DNA from: Leptospira inadai serovar Lyme str. 10
GTDB taxonomy: Bacteria; Spirochaetota; Leptospiria; Leptospirales; Leptospiraceae
NCBI RefSeq assembly: GCF_000243675.2
Contig: NZ_AHMM02000015.1
Coordinates: 790,001-854,000 of the forward strand
Length of the DNA stretch: 64,000 nt
Direction: 5' to 3'
Translations under genes and position numbers: made by a program
Shown here: positions 46,755 through 56,085 of the stretch, piece after piece
How the letters are laid out: every line of letters begins with the position of its first letter
Numbering within the stretch: the stretch's first letter is position 1
The notes under the pieces: generated by a model
Database searches by the model: none
What the model was told of the DNA's origin: nothing
What the model saw: the letters and a program-made list of their open reading frames with translations, nothing else

Positions 46755-47591
46755 ATGAAACGAACGATTACTTCACGCGATGGTGTCGGGATCACAGCCT
46801 CGGTCAGGCAGAAATTCGAATTATACCTTTCACGGGTCGTAACGGAGTTGCCGACTCTTGTTTACGTTAAAAAAGGAACAAAAACGATGCAGCGAGAAGG
46901 CGTCGAGTACGTAGTAAGAGCCGGCGAAGCCGTTGCCATTGCCGGTGGTTGGTCTTTTGACGTGGTCAATGCTCCGGAGGAAGGAGAATTCGAAGCTTCT
47001 TGGCTGGCGTTTCATCCGGATATAATCAGGCAATTCGGTGAAACGCAATATTCTTCCACGCCGATTGAAATAGCGTTTACGATGAGTTCCCTAAAATCGG
47101 GATTTCTAGAGGCTTTCGAACTCGCGATCGAATCCATAACGACCAGTCGAAGTATTCCTACAAGCGTTGCCGCTCATAGAGTCACTGAACTCTTGCTTTG
47201 GTTGAGCGAATATGGAAAACGATTTCAAATTTCTTCGCACGCCAAATTAACGCACAGAGTAAGATCGGTGCTTAATTCCGCCCCGGCAAACGATTGGTCG
47301 GCCTCGGATATCGCGAGTCAAATGGCGATCAGCGAAGCGACGTTGAGAAGGAAGCTAGCTTTAGAGAGCGTATCTTTTTCCGAATTGTTAATAGACGTGC
47401 GAATGTCCCACGCTTTGTCGTTATTACAGTCGACGGATTTATCGATAGGAGAGATCGCCAAGGAAGTCGGATACGAATCCGCGTCTCGCTTTGCGGTTCG
47501 ATTTAGGGACAGGTTCGGTCATTCTCCCGCGGATTTTCGGAGAAATAAGGGGCAAAATGAGCGGATCGGCACAACCTTTGATCGGGTTTGA
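46755..47591 (+). CDS. AraC-family transcriptional regulator
   Basis: 278 residues. An N-terminal cupin-like sensor region (about 15-100: VTELPTLVYVKKGTKTMQRE) and a C-terminal AraC double HTH (about 165-265): WSASDIASQMAISEATLRRK and SIGEIAKEVGYESASRFAVR, ending GHSPADFR. The layout resembles regulators activated by small effectors. Neighbours are a PEBP-like gene downstream (same strand) and the crotonase gene upstream (divergent), either of which could be a target. Confidence 0.9.
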   Translation: MKRTITSRDGVGITASVRQKFELYLSRVVTELPTLVYVKKGTKTMQREGVEYVVRAGEAVAIAGGWSFDVVNAPEEGEFEASWLAFHPDIIRQFGETQYSSTPIEIAFTMSSLKSGFLEAFELAIESITTSRSIPTSVAAHRVTELLLWLSEYGKRFQISSHAKLTHRVRSVLNSAPANDWSASDIASQMAISEATLRRKLALESVSFSELLIDVRMSHALSLLQSTDLSIGEIAKEVGYESASRFAVRFRDRFGHSPADFRRNKGQNERIGTTFDRV

Positions 47592-47682
47592 AAGCTCCTG
47601 CGGTTTTTGAAGAAAATTGGAATGCCAGGTTTTACTCTAACTCTACTCTTTGAATCGCGTTAAGAACTGGGAGGTTTTTATC

Positions 47683-48234
47683 ATGCGATTCGATAGTAAG
47701 GTGGTAGCTCTACTTTTTGCGCTTTCCACGAGTTCGGTGTTTGCCGCCGATTTGAAAGTTAGTAGTAGTTCCATTAAAGAAGGCGGAGTCTTAACAAATA
47801 CTCAAGTTTTCAACGGATTCGGTTGCTCCGGAGACAACGTTTCGCCGGATCTTCATTGGACCGGTGCGCCTAAGGATACCAAATTTTTTGCGGTAACCGT
47901 TTATGATCCGGATGCGCCTACCGGAAGCGGTTGGTGGCATTGGGTGGTATTCAATATTCCTGCCGACGTCACGAGTCTAGATTCCAAGGCGGGAAATGAA
48001 AAAGGAACTTTACCGAAAGGTGCAATCCAAAGTCGTACCGATTTCGGAAAACCGGGATACGGCGGTCCCTGTCCTCCTGCCGGAGATAAACCTCACAAAT
48101 ATATTTTCAGAGTAATCGCTTTGAAAGATAAGATTCCGCTGGACCAAGACGCTTCGGGTGCCCTAGTGGGATTCTATATCAATTCGATGAAGTTAGCCGA
48201 TGGGAAACTAACGGCTAAGTACGGAAGAAAATAA
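47683..48234 (+). CDS. Exported PEBP/YbhB-family protein
   Basis: 183 residues from ATG 47683 (GGGAGG about 12 bases upstream). A signal peptide ends at SVFAAD. The mature protein is a phosphatidylethanolamine-binding (Raf-kinase-inhibitor-like) domain: [20 protein letters not shown], the D-P-D-A-P-T-G anion-binding loop and [11 protein letters not shown], then [19 protein letters not shown]. It binds small anionic or lipid ligands; the biological role in bacteria is unclear. It probably resides in the periplasm. Confidence 0.92.
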   Translation: MRFDSKVVALLFALSTSSVFAADLKVSSSSIKEGGVLTNTQVFNGFGCSGDNVSPDLHWTGAPKDTKFFAVTVYDPDAPTGSGWWHWVVFNIPADVTSLDSKAGNEKGTLPKGAIQSRTDFGKPGYGGPCPPAGDKPHKYIFRVIALKDKIPLDQDASGALVGFYINSMKLADGKLTAKYGRK

Positions 48235-48249
48235 GGTAATTTTGAACTT

Positions 48250-48281
48250 GCATCGGGAGCCTTGTTCCAGACTTCCGATGC
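48250..48281. terminator. Terminator-like hairpin between convergent genes
   Basis: GCATCGGGAG and CTTCCGATGC (one mismatch) around a 12-base loop, followed by GATATTCTTTT. It serves the PEBP gene and possibly the opposite one. Confidence 0.6.
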
Positions 48282-48307
48282 GATATTCTTTTAAAAATCG
48301 ATTTGCC

Positions 48308-49771
48308 TCAATTTTCACTCGGAGAACTTTTCGTAAGGTAAAAGAATTTTTGGGGAAGAGCGTCGTTGATTACTCCTAGGGTTTTCGGACCCGAGATCGT
48401 ATCCGCAAAACTAAGTAGCTCTTCGTCACTTCTATAGATCAGGCTCCAATCCATCACTTCCATGATTCCGATTTCATCCGAGTCGGCCGAAAAATTCCCC
48501 AAGAAAATTTCTCCGGTCGGATTCAAGAGAGAGTATAAGTGGGAACAGATTTTTTGAGCGGTTCTAGTTTTAATATAATCGAATAATCCTGCCGAATAAA
48601 TCAAATCCACTTCCGAGTTGGAAACGTATTTTCTAGGATTCGCGGCGAATCTCGAGATTTCCACGTTTAAACAATGGAAGTCCAGTTGCTTCTTGCTTCT
48701 GAGTAGAGCGATTCTGATGCCATGCTTCGCTTCGGTGATCGCCCTCGGGTCCTGATCGAGCAGATAAATGCTAAGCTTGTCTAGTAGGGACTGATCCGCG
48801 TTTCGAACGAGAGTTACCACTTCCCGGGCAGGGCCGCAGGCCACCGATAGAACGAAAATTCTTCCTTCGGTTTTCTTTAACCTGTCAAGAATCGTCCTGT
48901 AAAAGAAATTTTGTCTATGAAAGACCGCTTGCGCCGATTTGAGATTTAAAGTGCACCTGTGTAAGCTTTTCCCCAATAAGTTCGTACCCTCGCTGGTATT
49001 TCTATAGATTGCGTCCATCATCTCAAAGTCTCCCGCATAACCGAGCGGTTTAAGCGTAGCTCGTTTAACGAAAGGATCTAAAAATAAAAAGTCTTTTAGC
49101 TCCTGACGAATATATTGGAAATTATATTGGATCTCGTTTGGAGGGAGCTCATGGTACAATTCGTTCGACTTTACCTTTAGGAATTCGTAAATCGGAGTCA
49201 ATAGCGTATAAGTGGCTTTATAGATCTCTTCCTTTAAGTTATATCCGACCGCATACTCATATTCGTTTAGGCTGGATTCCATTTGGGTCAGAAGCGGCAA
49301 TATGGACTGAATTTTTTCCTTTGCTTGGAATACGATGGAAAGTGATCCGTTATGCGGAGTTTTAGGTTCGTTCGATTCCACCTTATTTTTGATTCCTAAA
49401 AGGGAATCATGAACGGAGCGGAATAATTCCAGATGGATGGGTTCGTCAAACTGTACTCCGTATTCCCATCCGGTATCCGTACGTTTTTCCCATCGAATCA
49501 CTCCGCTTAGTTTTCTGCTATACTGCAAGAGGTCGGTGTAGATGCTCATTTCGAGGGTGGAGCCGATTCTCTCTTCTCCGGGCAGGGATTCCGGGTTATA
49601 GATTCGAGTCCCGTGTTTGGATATATCTTTCAGAAACGATTCGATCGTACATTCGCTTCCGTTTAAGGAATGTATTTTGTACTGACAACGATAAGCCGGG
49701 ATGAAGACCTCTTCTTTAGGGAGTTGCTTTTCGATCGCTTCCGCTATTTGGTTAGACGACGTTTTTTCCAT
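48308..49771 (-). CDS. PilZ-domain SAM-dependent methyltransferase-like protein
   Basis: 487 residues. Residues 20-125 form a PilZ-like domain (YRCQYKIHSLNGSECTIESF ... ISKHGTRI), although the canonical R-x-x-x-R is not clearly seen, so cyclic-di-GMP binding is uncertain. A helical middle (to about 280) leads to a Rossmann methyltransferase domain: IFVLSVACGPAREVVTLV, YLLDQDPRAI and LIYSAGLFDYI. The C-terminal part resembles enzymes annotated for 3-hydroxypalmitic acid methyl ester (extracellular factor) synthesis, a guess by similarity only. It overlaps the SpoIIE gene by 20 bases and is probably its downstream partner. Confidence 0.7.
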   Translation of the reverse strand: MEKTSSNQIAEAIEKQLPKEEVFIPAYRCQYKIHSLNGSECTIESFLKDISKHGTRIYNPESLPGEERIGSTLEMSIYTDLLQYSRKLSGVIRWEKRTDTGWEYGVQFDEPIHLELFRSVHDSLLGIKNKVESNEPKTPHNGSLSIVFQAKEKIQSILPLLTQMESSLNEYEYAVGYNLKEEIYKATYTLLTPIYEFLKVKSNELYHELPPNEIQYNFQYIRQELKDFLFLDPFVKRATLKPLGYAGDFEMMDAIYRNTSEGTNLLGKSLHRCTLNLKSAQAVFHRQNFFYRTILDRLKKTEGRIFVLSVACGPAREVVTLVRNADQSLLDKLSIYLLDQDPRAITEAKHGIRIALLRSKKQLDFHCLNVEISRFAANPRKYVSNSEVDLIYSAGLFDYIKTRTAQKICSHLYSLLNPTGEIFLGNFSADSDEIGIMEVMDWSLIYRSDEELLSFADTISGPKTLGVINDALPQKFFYLTKSSPSEN

Positions 49772-51602
49772 TGTGGGTTTTTAGCCTTCCTAAAAGATTC
49801 AGCGCGATAGCATTCTCCGGTTCGTGAGAAAAGACGTCTCTTAATAAAAGTTCCGATCGCTTCGTATCTCCGGTTCTTCTATAAGAATCCGATAATACTA
49901 TCAGATTGTTGACGTGACTCGGGTTTCGATATCTGAATCGCTCCCCGTATTCGATGGAGTCTTTGTAATTTTTGATCTTATTCAGATTTTTTGCGAGAAA
50001 ATAAAGGTAGTTCGATTCGATCGGTGAGATTCGGACGATTTCTTTGGCGGCTTGAATCGCTTTGGAAAGATCTCCGTCCTTTAGATTGGCGGAGACGATA
50101 TGCTTCAGGGAATCCAGAGTTTTTTCGGACGGATGGTCTAGATGGGGCGATGAAAAACTTTCCGAGGATTTACCGTTTCCATTTTGAGCATCGATGCCGA
50201 TTCGAGAATACTTAGGTTGATACGTTATTTTTAATAGAGATAGATCGTCGATGATATCCCCGGAGTTTTGCAATTCCGAAACGATTCCGTTTATTTCTCC
50301 TTTTCCCTTTTCGACTTTATCTAAAAAGAAATTTTCGTCTTCCACCATCGTCTTGGAATTGATTCCCGGATCAAATACCATCAAATCTTCTCTACCGTCC
50401 GAACCTAGGATAATCGAATCACCCGGTTCCATTTGGAATAGGCTGACGAATAGTTTACTCTTCAGCTCTAACATTCCGACTTTTCTAAAATACATCTGGG
50501 AATCCAAGAAGATCGCTTTTCCATCCCTATATAGAACAGGGAAGGGGTGCTCGGCATTGATATAATATACCAAACCTAACTCTTCGTCCGCAAGGCCGAT
50601 GACCATCGAGATCATCATCGCTCCGTCAAAGCTTTCGAAGGTCTTTTGAAGCTCGATCACGGCGTTCTTAAGCCATCTTTCCGGATATTGATTCTGCAGG
50701 ACCTCCATCATTTTGGTTCTTTGAACCATGGCGTGGAAAACGGCGCCGAATACGATCGCACCGCCCGCTCCTTGTAGCGATTTTCCCATCGCGTCGGCAT
50801 TCACAAAGACAACGTAGGTTTTTCCCTTTAAAGTAATGACGTTGGAAACGCAGATATCTCCCCCTATCTCTTGCTTCCATGTCTTAAAGACGAATTTCTT
50901 CTTTTGACTGGTGTAAAATTCTATATGAATCGATTCGCTTTTGGCTAGGTTTAAGCTCAAGGGCTGCAAGACTAGGGAAGTTAAAAAATAATCGCCGTCT
51001 TGCTGGGATTTTAGATTGCTGATTAAATCCATTTTCTCGAATTCGGATTTGGTTAACGTGAATTTAAAGTGGGCGATCGTAACCGAGATGATGATCGTCC
51101 CCAGCATGAAATATAGATTATTAATGATCGAAATGACCTGGTATTCCTTATCAAAAATCAGGTTCAATATCACGTATTGAACCACGATGATCATACTGTT
51201 TAAGCTTCCCTTCAAAGCGTTCCAGGGTAAGAACAGATTTACGGCGATCAAAACTAGGTTTAATCCTGCGTAGTAGGAAGATTCAAAGCCCCCGAGCCGC
51301 GTCGTCATAAGAGAGATGATTCCACCGACTACGAACGTAAACACATAGGCATGAATCGCGTTCCAGGGATTCGGATCGGAATATTTCAGAATAATGAATT
51401 GGATGAGAACGATGATGCTTGCTACGGCTCTTAGAGTCAGAAAATAAGTTAAGTTCTGATCCAGGTATTCTCTAGGGATGATGAAGTAATCCAAACCGCC
51501 AAAGATAGGAACAAGGGTAAAGCCGAGAACGCAAACGATCTGAATCCATTTCTTCTCCAGAGTCCAAACAAATTTCTGGAAACTTTGTTCCTGTGAGAGC
51601 AT
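49752..51602 (-). CDS. Membrane SpoIIE phosphatase with TPR tail
   Basis: 616 residues. About six membrane helices (25-185) without an extracytoplasmic domain, then a SpoIIE/PP2C domain (about 195-435) with metal-site motifs NADAMGKSLQGAGGAI and LGSDGREDLMVF. TPR-like helical repeats close the protein (about 500-610). The PP2C block is near-collinear with that at 24387-27554 (shared QQDGDYFLTSL, YINAEHP, FESFDGAM), so the two are paralogues with exchanged sensor halves. It should dephosphorylate a Ser/Thr partner in response to a membrane signal. It is the first gene of an operon with the PilZ-methyltransferase. Confidence 0.9.
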   Translation of the reverse strand: MLSQEQSFQKFVWTLEKKWIQIVCVLGFTLVPIFGGLDYFIIPREYLDQNLTYFLTLRAVASIIVLIQFIILKYSDPNPWNAIHAYVFTFVVGGIISLMTTRLGGFESSYYAGLNLVLIAVNLFLPWNALKGSLNSMIIVVQYVILNLIFDKEYQVISIINNLYFMLGTIIISVTIAHFKFTLTKSEFEKMDLISNLKSQQDGDYFLTSLVLQPLSLNLAKSESIHIEFYTSQKKKFVFKTWKQEIGGDICVSNVITLKGKTYVVFVNADAMGKSLQGAGGAIVFGAVFHAMVQRTKMMEVLQNQYPERWLKNAVIELQKTFESFDGAMMISMVIGLADEELGLVYYINAEHPFPVLYRDGKAIFLDSQMYFRKVGMLELKSKLFVSLFQMEPGDSIILGSDGREDLMVFDPGINSKTMVEDENFFLDKVEKGKGEINGIVSELQNSGDIIDDLSLLKITYQPKYSRIGIDAQNGNGKSSESFSSPHLDHPSEKTLDSLKHIVSANLKDGDLSKAIQAAKEIVRISPIESNYLYFLAKNLNKIKNYKDSIEYGERFRYRNPSHVNNLIVLSDSYRRTGDTKRSELLLRDVFSHEPENAIALNLLGRLKTHNGKNVV

Positions 51603-52106
51603 CGGTTCAATCCTTCGGAGAAAGTAAGTTTTGAGTCGGATCTGTCTTTTATTGTCGAGAACAGGACTAACGTTTTGAAAGCGCTCCTTAGGAAGTGTTT
51701 CAAAATTTCCGCTATTCTAATCAAGGATATACAATCGTCAATAAATAATTAATGAATGGAAAACAATGTTTTTATTTAAAACGTATGTGTTGATTAGGTG
51801 GAGAAAGGTTGATTCAAAAAATTAAAAATGATCGATGAAGGAGCGCCGCACAATGATCATACATTGATTCGAAACCGAACCTACGAAAATATTTCAGGAA
51901 ATCTAATTTAATCCTGTTCGACGCGAATTTGTAATCTATCAAATTAGTGCGCCGCCCAAGACGGAAGAACCGAAATAAAAGACAAACCGTGAAAGGAATA
52001 TTTTGTTACTGCGTTCGACACGAGTTAACGGAATCGCAGATCAGTTCCTGCGAAACGGATCGGGAAAATCCCTTGCTTTCCTATCCTTTAAATCGAATCT
52101 GTTCGT
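51603..52106. other. Divergent intergenic region
   Basis: About 500 AT-rich bases between the SpoIIE and lactonase-like genes, which are transcribed away from each other. Frames on the plus strand (51947-52294) overlap the next gene and look spurious. No riboswitch or clear operator was recognised. Confidence 0.35.
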
Positions 52107-53045
52107 ATGAAATTCTTATCTTTGTTATGCGCAGTGCTCTTTTTATCCTGTTCGGTTACTTCCCATACCGCGTTACAGGTAACGAGAGGAAAACCCGGAA
52201 CGCTCCAGACCGATACTGTCGGAGAAAAAGGGCCGATCGTATTTCAAAAAGTTCTAGCGGCGGACTGGATGGCGGAAAGATCCGGTTTAATTAACCTAAA
52301 AGACCCGAAGGCTAAGGAAGCTAAGCTCGAGTCCGGAAAGGAGCCGATTCAGATTTATTTTTACGTGATCGATCATCCTAAGTTCGGTCGGTATACCATC
52401 GATACGGGGATTGCGGATATTTTTCGGAAAGATCCTAAGGAATGGCCGATTTCCTTTCTCATTGCATACGCTATGAATACTAGCGATTTAAAGGTTCATG
52501 TGACTGTGGACGAATGGTTAAAAAAGGAGTCCAAGCCCGTCAATGGGATTCTGCTAACCCATCTTCATTTAGACCATATTTTAGGAACCCGCGATTTCCC
52601 CGCAGGAACTCCTATCTATACGGGCAAACAGGAATCTACAAAGCGGAATTTCCTGAATTTATTCGTGCAAGGAACTACTGATAAAATTCTGGGACCGTCG
52701 CCAGCTCTAGAAGAATTGACTTTTTCGGAATCGGAAGGGAATTCCGCTAGAGTTCTGGATTTCTTCGGGGATCAGTCGCTGTATGTTCTTCAGGTCCCGG
52801 GTCATACGACCGGAAGCCTCGCGTTTTTGGTACGGAGCACGACCGGACTCCATCTCATGACCGGAGATACTTGTCACACTCGATGGGGATGGGAACATTC
52901 GGTTACACCGGGGGACTTTACCGCCGACCAAGAGAGAAACCGGGAAAGCCTGGATTTTCTAAAGGAAATTGCGGTAAAATTTCCGAAGGTGCATGTGCAT
53001 CCCGGGCATCAATCCTTGAATACCGATTCTGATATTAAAAAATAG
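52107..53045 (+). CDS. Metallo-beta-lactamase-fold lipoprotein, lactonase-like
   Basis: 312 residues. The N-terminus [15 protein letters not shown] is a lipoprotein signal (Cys 15). Zinc ligands of the MBL fold are present: H152-x-H154-x-D156-H157 in [15 protein letters not shown]233 in PGHTTGS, D254 in TGDTCH and H301 in HPGHQ. The pattern is that of AHL-lactonase (AiiA) and related hydrolases, but the substrate cannot be read from sequence. Being lipidated, it acts outside the inner membrane, unlike the cytoplasmic AiiA. No clear Shine-Dalgarno is present. Single gene. Confidence 0.88.
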   Translation: MKFLSLLCAVLFLSCSVTSHTALQVTRGKPGTLQTDTVGEKGPIVFQKVLAADWMAERSGLINLKDPKAKEAKLESGKEPIQIYFYVIDHPKFGRYTIDTGIADIFRKDPKEWPISFLIAYAMNTSDLKVHVTVDEWLKKESKPVNGILLTHLHLDHILGTRDFPAGTPIYTGKQESTKRNFLNLFVQGTTDKILGPSPALEELTFSESEGNSARVLDFFGDQSLYVLQVPGHTTGSLAFLVRSTTGLHLMTGDTCHTRWGWEHSVTPGDFTADQERNRESLDFLKEIAVKFPKVHVHPGHQSLNTDSDIKK

Positions 53046-53175
53046 TGATATTTCCTTTAAAAAGAGTCTTGGGATATTCGTTTGCGGAGATTCTTTTTAT
53101 CGGAGTTTATTTTACCGTATTCGAAACCGACCGGAATTGCCGAATTATCAACCCGGAATGAGGATCGTAAAGGGA

Positions 53176-54141
53176 TTATGATACCGTGTTCCTCATCGCG
53201 GCTAGACCTTCTAGGACCTTAATTTTCGGATTATATCCTAAATCTTTTTGAGCCTTATCGATTTTAATCGTACATTCTTTCGCCATAATATCCGTCGCAA
53301 AACGCAGTAAAGGCGGTTCACTCTTGATTCCGAATAGATTCCAAATCCCTTCCACGATAAATGCGAGACTTCTCGCTAAGAACGAGGGGACGGAGCCCTT
53401 CGGCAAATCGATTCCCTGAGTCTTCATCATCGCGGTAAGGAAGGAGCGAAATGTTTGGTCTTCGTTATCCGTTATAAAATATGCTTCCCCTCCGTTTCCT
53501 CGAGTTAAGGCGAGTTCCGTAGCATCTACTAAATTCTGAATATACGTAGTGGAGGTTTTCGCCTTTCCTCCGTCGATCCAAAGAAACTTTCCTTCGGAAA
53601 CCATTTTTTTTAAGACCGGTAAAACGGATGTATCGCCCGGCCCCCAAACGAGTCTAGGTCTTAACACCAAGGTTTTGAATTCTTTGGCGTTCGCCGCTAA
53701 GACTCTTCGTTCGGCCTCCGCTTTTGTTTCGCTATAGAGATAGGGAGTTACTTTCGGATATGGGTAGGTTTCATCGATTTGAATCATATCTTGGCCGTGG
53801 AACAGGGCCGCCTCCGTTCCCATATGGATGAAACGTTTTACTCCTACGGCCCTTGCCGCGTCCAGGAGCTGGCTGGTTCCATCCACATTCGCTTCCCAAA
53901 AGTCCTTTCGATTTCCCCAAGGACCGACGAAGGCAGCGCAATGAATGACTATGTCGATTCCCCGCAAGGCCTCGGTCGGAATCGCTCCCAGGTTTCCTCG
54001 AAAGACCTCTATTCCCGCCTTTTTTAAGATTGCATCGCTCTCTGCGGACCTCGAAAGCGCGAGGATGGAATGGTTTTCTTTTAGTCGTTTTGCGATCGCT
54101 CCTCCGACGAAACCGGACGCTCCGGTAATCAATAGTCTCAT
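53176..54141 (-). CDS. NAD(P)-dependent epimerase/dehydratase (extended SDR)
   Basis: 321 residues. Rossmann fold with LLITGASGFVGGAIAKRLKE, D-I-V-I-H-C-A-A, and the catalytic Y-x-x-x-K in YLYSETKAEAERRVLAAN. The RPRLVWGPGDTS segment is typical of the 3-beta-hydroxysteroid dehydrogenase / dihydroflavonol reductase branch. The substrate could be a sterol-like, sugar or polyketide compound. Normal length, no operon partner on this strand. Confidence 0.9.
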   Translation of the reverse strand: MRLLITGASGFVGGAIAKRLKENHSILALSRSAESDAILKKAGIEVFRGNLGAIPTEALRGIDIVIHCAAFVGPWGNRKDFWEANVDGTSQLLDAARAVGVKRFIHMGTEAALFHGQDMIQIDETYPYPKVTPYLYSETKAEAERRVLAANAKEFKTLVLRPRLVWGPGDTSVLPVLKKMVSEGKFLWIDGGKAKTSTTYIQNLVDATELALTRGNGGEAYFITDNEDQTFRSFLTAMMKTQGIDLPKGSVPSFLARSLAFIVEGIWNLFGIKSEPPLLRFATDIMAKECTIKIDKAQKDLGYNPKIKVLEGLAAMRNTVS

Positions 54142-54315
54142 AGTCTCTCCGTAATATTCATCTTGTCGAATCTTCCGATTTTTACCATTTAGGTTCGGAA
54201 ATAAAAAAACCGCTTCGGTTCTTGTTCGAACGAATCCTACCGGATTTTTCGGATCTTGTCATCCTGAATCAGGATTTCGGACTGTGGAGGCGGGAAATTT
54301 ATTCAAGCATAGTAA

Positions 54316-54516
54316 TTGCTCGGAGAATGGATCATGGAATTCTATTATACTATGAATAGAATTCTAGGATTTTCCGTTTTGTTCCGTGCAAGCCTCGCCT
54401 GGCTGCTTGCCTTAGGACAAATATTTAAGAACGGAAAAACGTCTATTCATTCCGCTTTTAAACGTTTCACCGGGATGTCGCCGATAGAATACAGGGATTC
54501 CCGTTTGAAACGGTAG
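54316..54516 (+). pseudogene. C-terminal remnant of an AraC-family regulator
   Basis: The last 30 residues read IFKNGKTSIHSAFKRFTGMS, then PIEYRDSRLKR, the second-HTH signature of AraC proteins. Upstream sequence (about 54316-54420) has no recognisable first HTH or sensor domain, and the frame has only weak starts. It is most likely a degraded fragment. It lies next to the divergently transcribed epimerase gene, whose regulator it may once have been. Confidence 0.6.
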
Positions 54517-54551
54517 GATATTTTTTGGATTCGAATCAAGAAGAGAACGGT

Positions 54552-55241
54552 CTAGGAACGATCGGTATTCAACCAATGCGAGATTTTGCCTATCGCTTCA
54601 TCCCATTTCTTTTCTTCGGTAAAAAGTCCGGATGAAAGTTGAACGATTTCCATTTCGCTTTTTTGTTTTTTGGGCTCTATAAAGAGTTGTTTGCTTTTTT
54701 CTATCCTGGAAAAGTCAAACCCTCCAAAGATTAAAAGCATAGGTATGTCGAGCTCGGATATCTTATTTTTCTCGCCGAATCCGTTCATATCGCCGGAAAT
54801 CGAAACGATTCCATCCAGTTTCAAACGATTTTCGAGGGCCGCCTTTAAAACGTAAGCCGCCGCATCGTAGGAAACGCAACAAAATAGTTTTAAATTTTTT
54901 GTCTTATTATACCCGCGGATCCAGTTTGTGACCGTCAATAATCGATCCTTCAAAAGATTCGTATCCACTTGGTTTAGCGGGATCGATCTTTCTTGGCGGG
55001 TCAGGAGACTGTCCAAGGATAAGGTCGCGATACTGTCCGAATGTAATTTATCCCGAAGCCTATGAAAATGCATTCCGGAGCGTGTTCCTAACTTTTCCGC
55101 CGCGCCTTCTACGAACAGGGTTAGTTTCGTCGCTCCATCGGGAATGTCGAGATTGGCATCCAAGCTCACAAGATGCACGGGAATTGACAGAGTTGTCGAT
55201 TCGATTTTTGGTTTAGTCATCGTTACGGACAATCGACCCAT
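54552..55241 (-). CDS. Alpha/beta-hydrolase-like protein with degenerate nucleophile elbow
   Basis: 229 residues, cytoplasmic. The pattern of strands and helices (ATKLTLFVEGAAEKLGTRSG, LKLFCCVSYDAAAYVLKAAL, DIPMLLIFGGFDF) fits the alpha/beta-hydrolase fold near dienelactone hydrolases. The nucleophile elbow reads C-V-S-Y-D in place of G-x-S-x-G, so activity is doubtful or altered. It follows the Crp-like gene after 14 bases and is probably in the same operon. ATG 55241 is assumed; ATG 55220 is an alternative. Confidence 0.55.
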   Translation of the reverse strand: MGRLSVTMTKPKIESTTLSIPVHLVSLDANLDIPDGATKLTLFVEGAAEKLGTRSGMHFHRLRDKLHSDSIATLSLDSLLTRQERSIPLNQVDTNLLKDRLLTVTNWIRGYNKTKNLKLFCCVSYDAAAYVLKAALENRLKLDGIVSISGDMNGFGEKNKISELDIPMLLIFGGFDFSRIEKSKQLFIEPKKQKSEMEIVQLSSGLFTEEKKWDEAIGKISHWLNTDRS

Positions 55242-55255
55242 CGTGATATTTAATA

Positions 55256-55963
55256 TTACGTCTCCATTAACTTTAATAGGGCTTCTTCGTTCCTAATGGA
55301 GATCATATTCTTATCGATTTCTATCCAACCTTTTCCTTTTAGATCGGTTAATGCCCGCACTAACGTTTCCGTTTTGGATCCGATCATGGTTGCCATCACT
55401 TCACGGCTGAATTTTACGTTAATTTCGGATCCGTATTTTTCCTTCAGCGATAAGAGGAATTCCGCGAGTTTAGAATGGACTTGTCTGGTTCCCATGGAAT
55501 AGATTCGATTTTCCGCGGCACGACATTCGGTCGCGATGTACTTGGTGATCGCGGTCTGGAAGGCGAGGTCTTGGCTAAAGGCTTTTTTCATTTCTTCCTT
55601 ATCGATATATACCGAGACGGTATCTTCCAGGCATTCCGCGGTTTTGTTGTAGTAGTCTTCCGAAATTGCGTCTCTGAGTCCTACCCAACTTTCCGGAGAG
55701 TAGATTTTGAGAGTCTGTTGCCTTTGACCGTTGGGCGAATCCTTAAAGGTCCTGACGGTACCTTGGAGAATCAGGTAAAATCCGGTGGTGGGTTTACCCT
55801 CGTTGAAGAGGATACTTTTTTTCGGGAATTTAAAGGTACGTTTTCCAAAACGAGGATGCAGAAAGGATTCGTATAAATCCTTTGAGCAAGCAGGAAACGT
55901 CGACCAGATGGCCGAGAATGGACTTCTTTCTTCCGTGACTTGGTATGCCAGATCCGATGCCAT
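55256..55963 (-). CDS. Crp/Fnr-family transcriptional regulator
   Basis: 235 residues. A cyclic-nucleotide-binding-type beta barrel (about 40-150: KKSILFNEGKPTTGFYLILQ), a dimerisation helix (RAAENRIYSMGTRQVHSKLA) and a winged helix (FSREVMATMIGSKTETLVRA). The canonical cAMP-binding phosphate cassette R-S-A is not evident, and there are no Fe-S Cys clusters of the Fnr type. Its effector is unknown. It probably shares a transcript with the hydrolase-like gene that follows. Confidence 0.9.
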   Translation of the reverse strand: MASDLAYQVTEERSPFSAIWSTFPACSKDLYESFLHPRFGKRTFKFPKKSILFNEGKPTTGFYLILQGTVRTFKDSPNGQRQQTLKIYSPESWVGLRDAISEDYYNKTAECLEDTVSVYIDKEEMKKAFSQDLAFQTAITKYIATECRAAENRIYSMGTRQVHSKLAEFLLSLKEKYGSEINVKFSREVMATMIGSKTETLVRALTDLKGKGWIEIDKNMISIRNEEALLKLMET

Positions 55964-56085
55964 AGTAAATACCTCGATCTAATTCTTACGGATAGGTATT
56001 TAACCCGGATTCGAGCGATAGTCAATGGGGTGGGTGCCATTCGCCGGAACGGACGGGTTTTCGGCGAAACTACAGGGCGAAACGT

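Noticed and set aside
51947..52294. Plus-strand 115-residue ORF
   Set aside because: Overlaps the well-supported lactonase-like lipoprotein in another frame.
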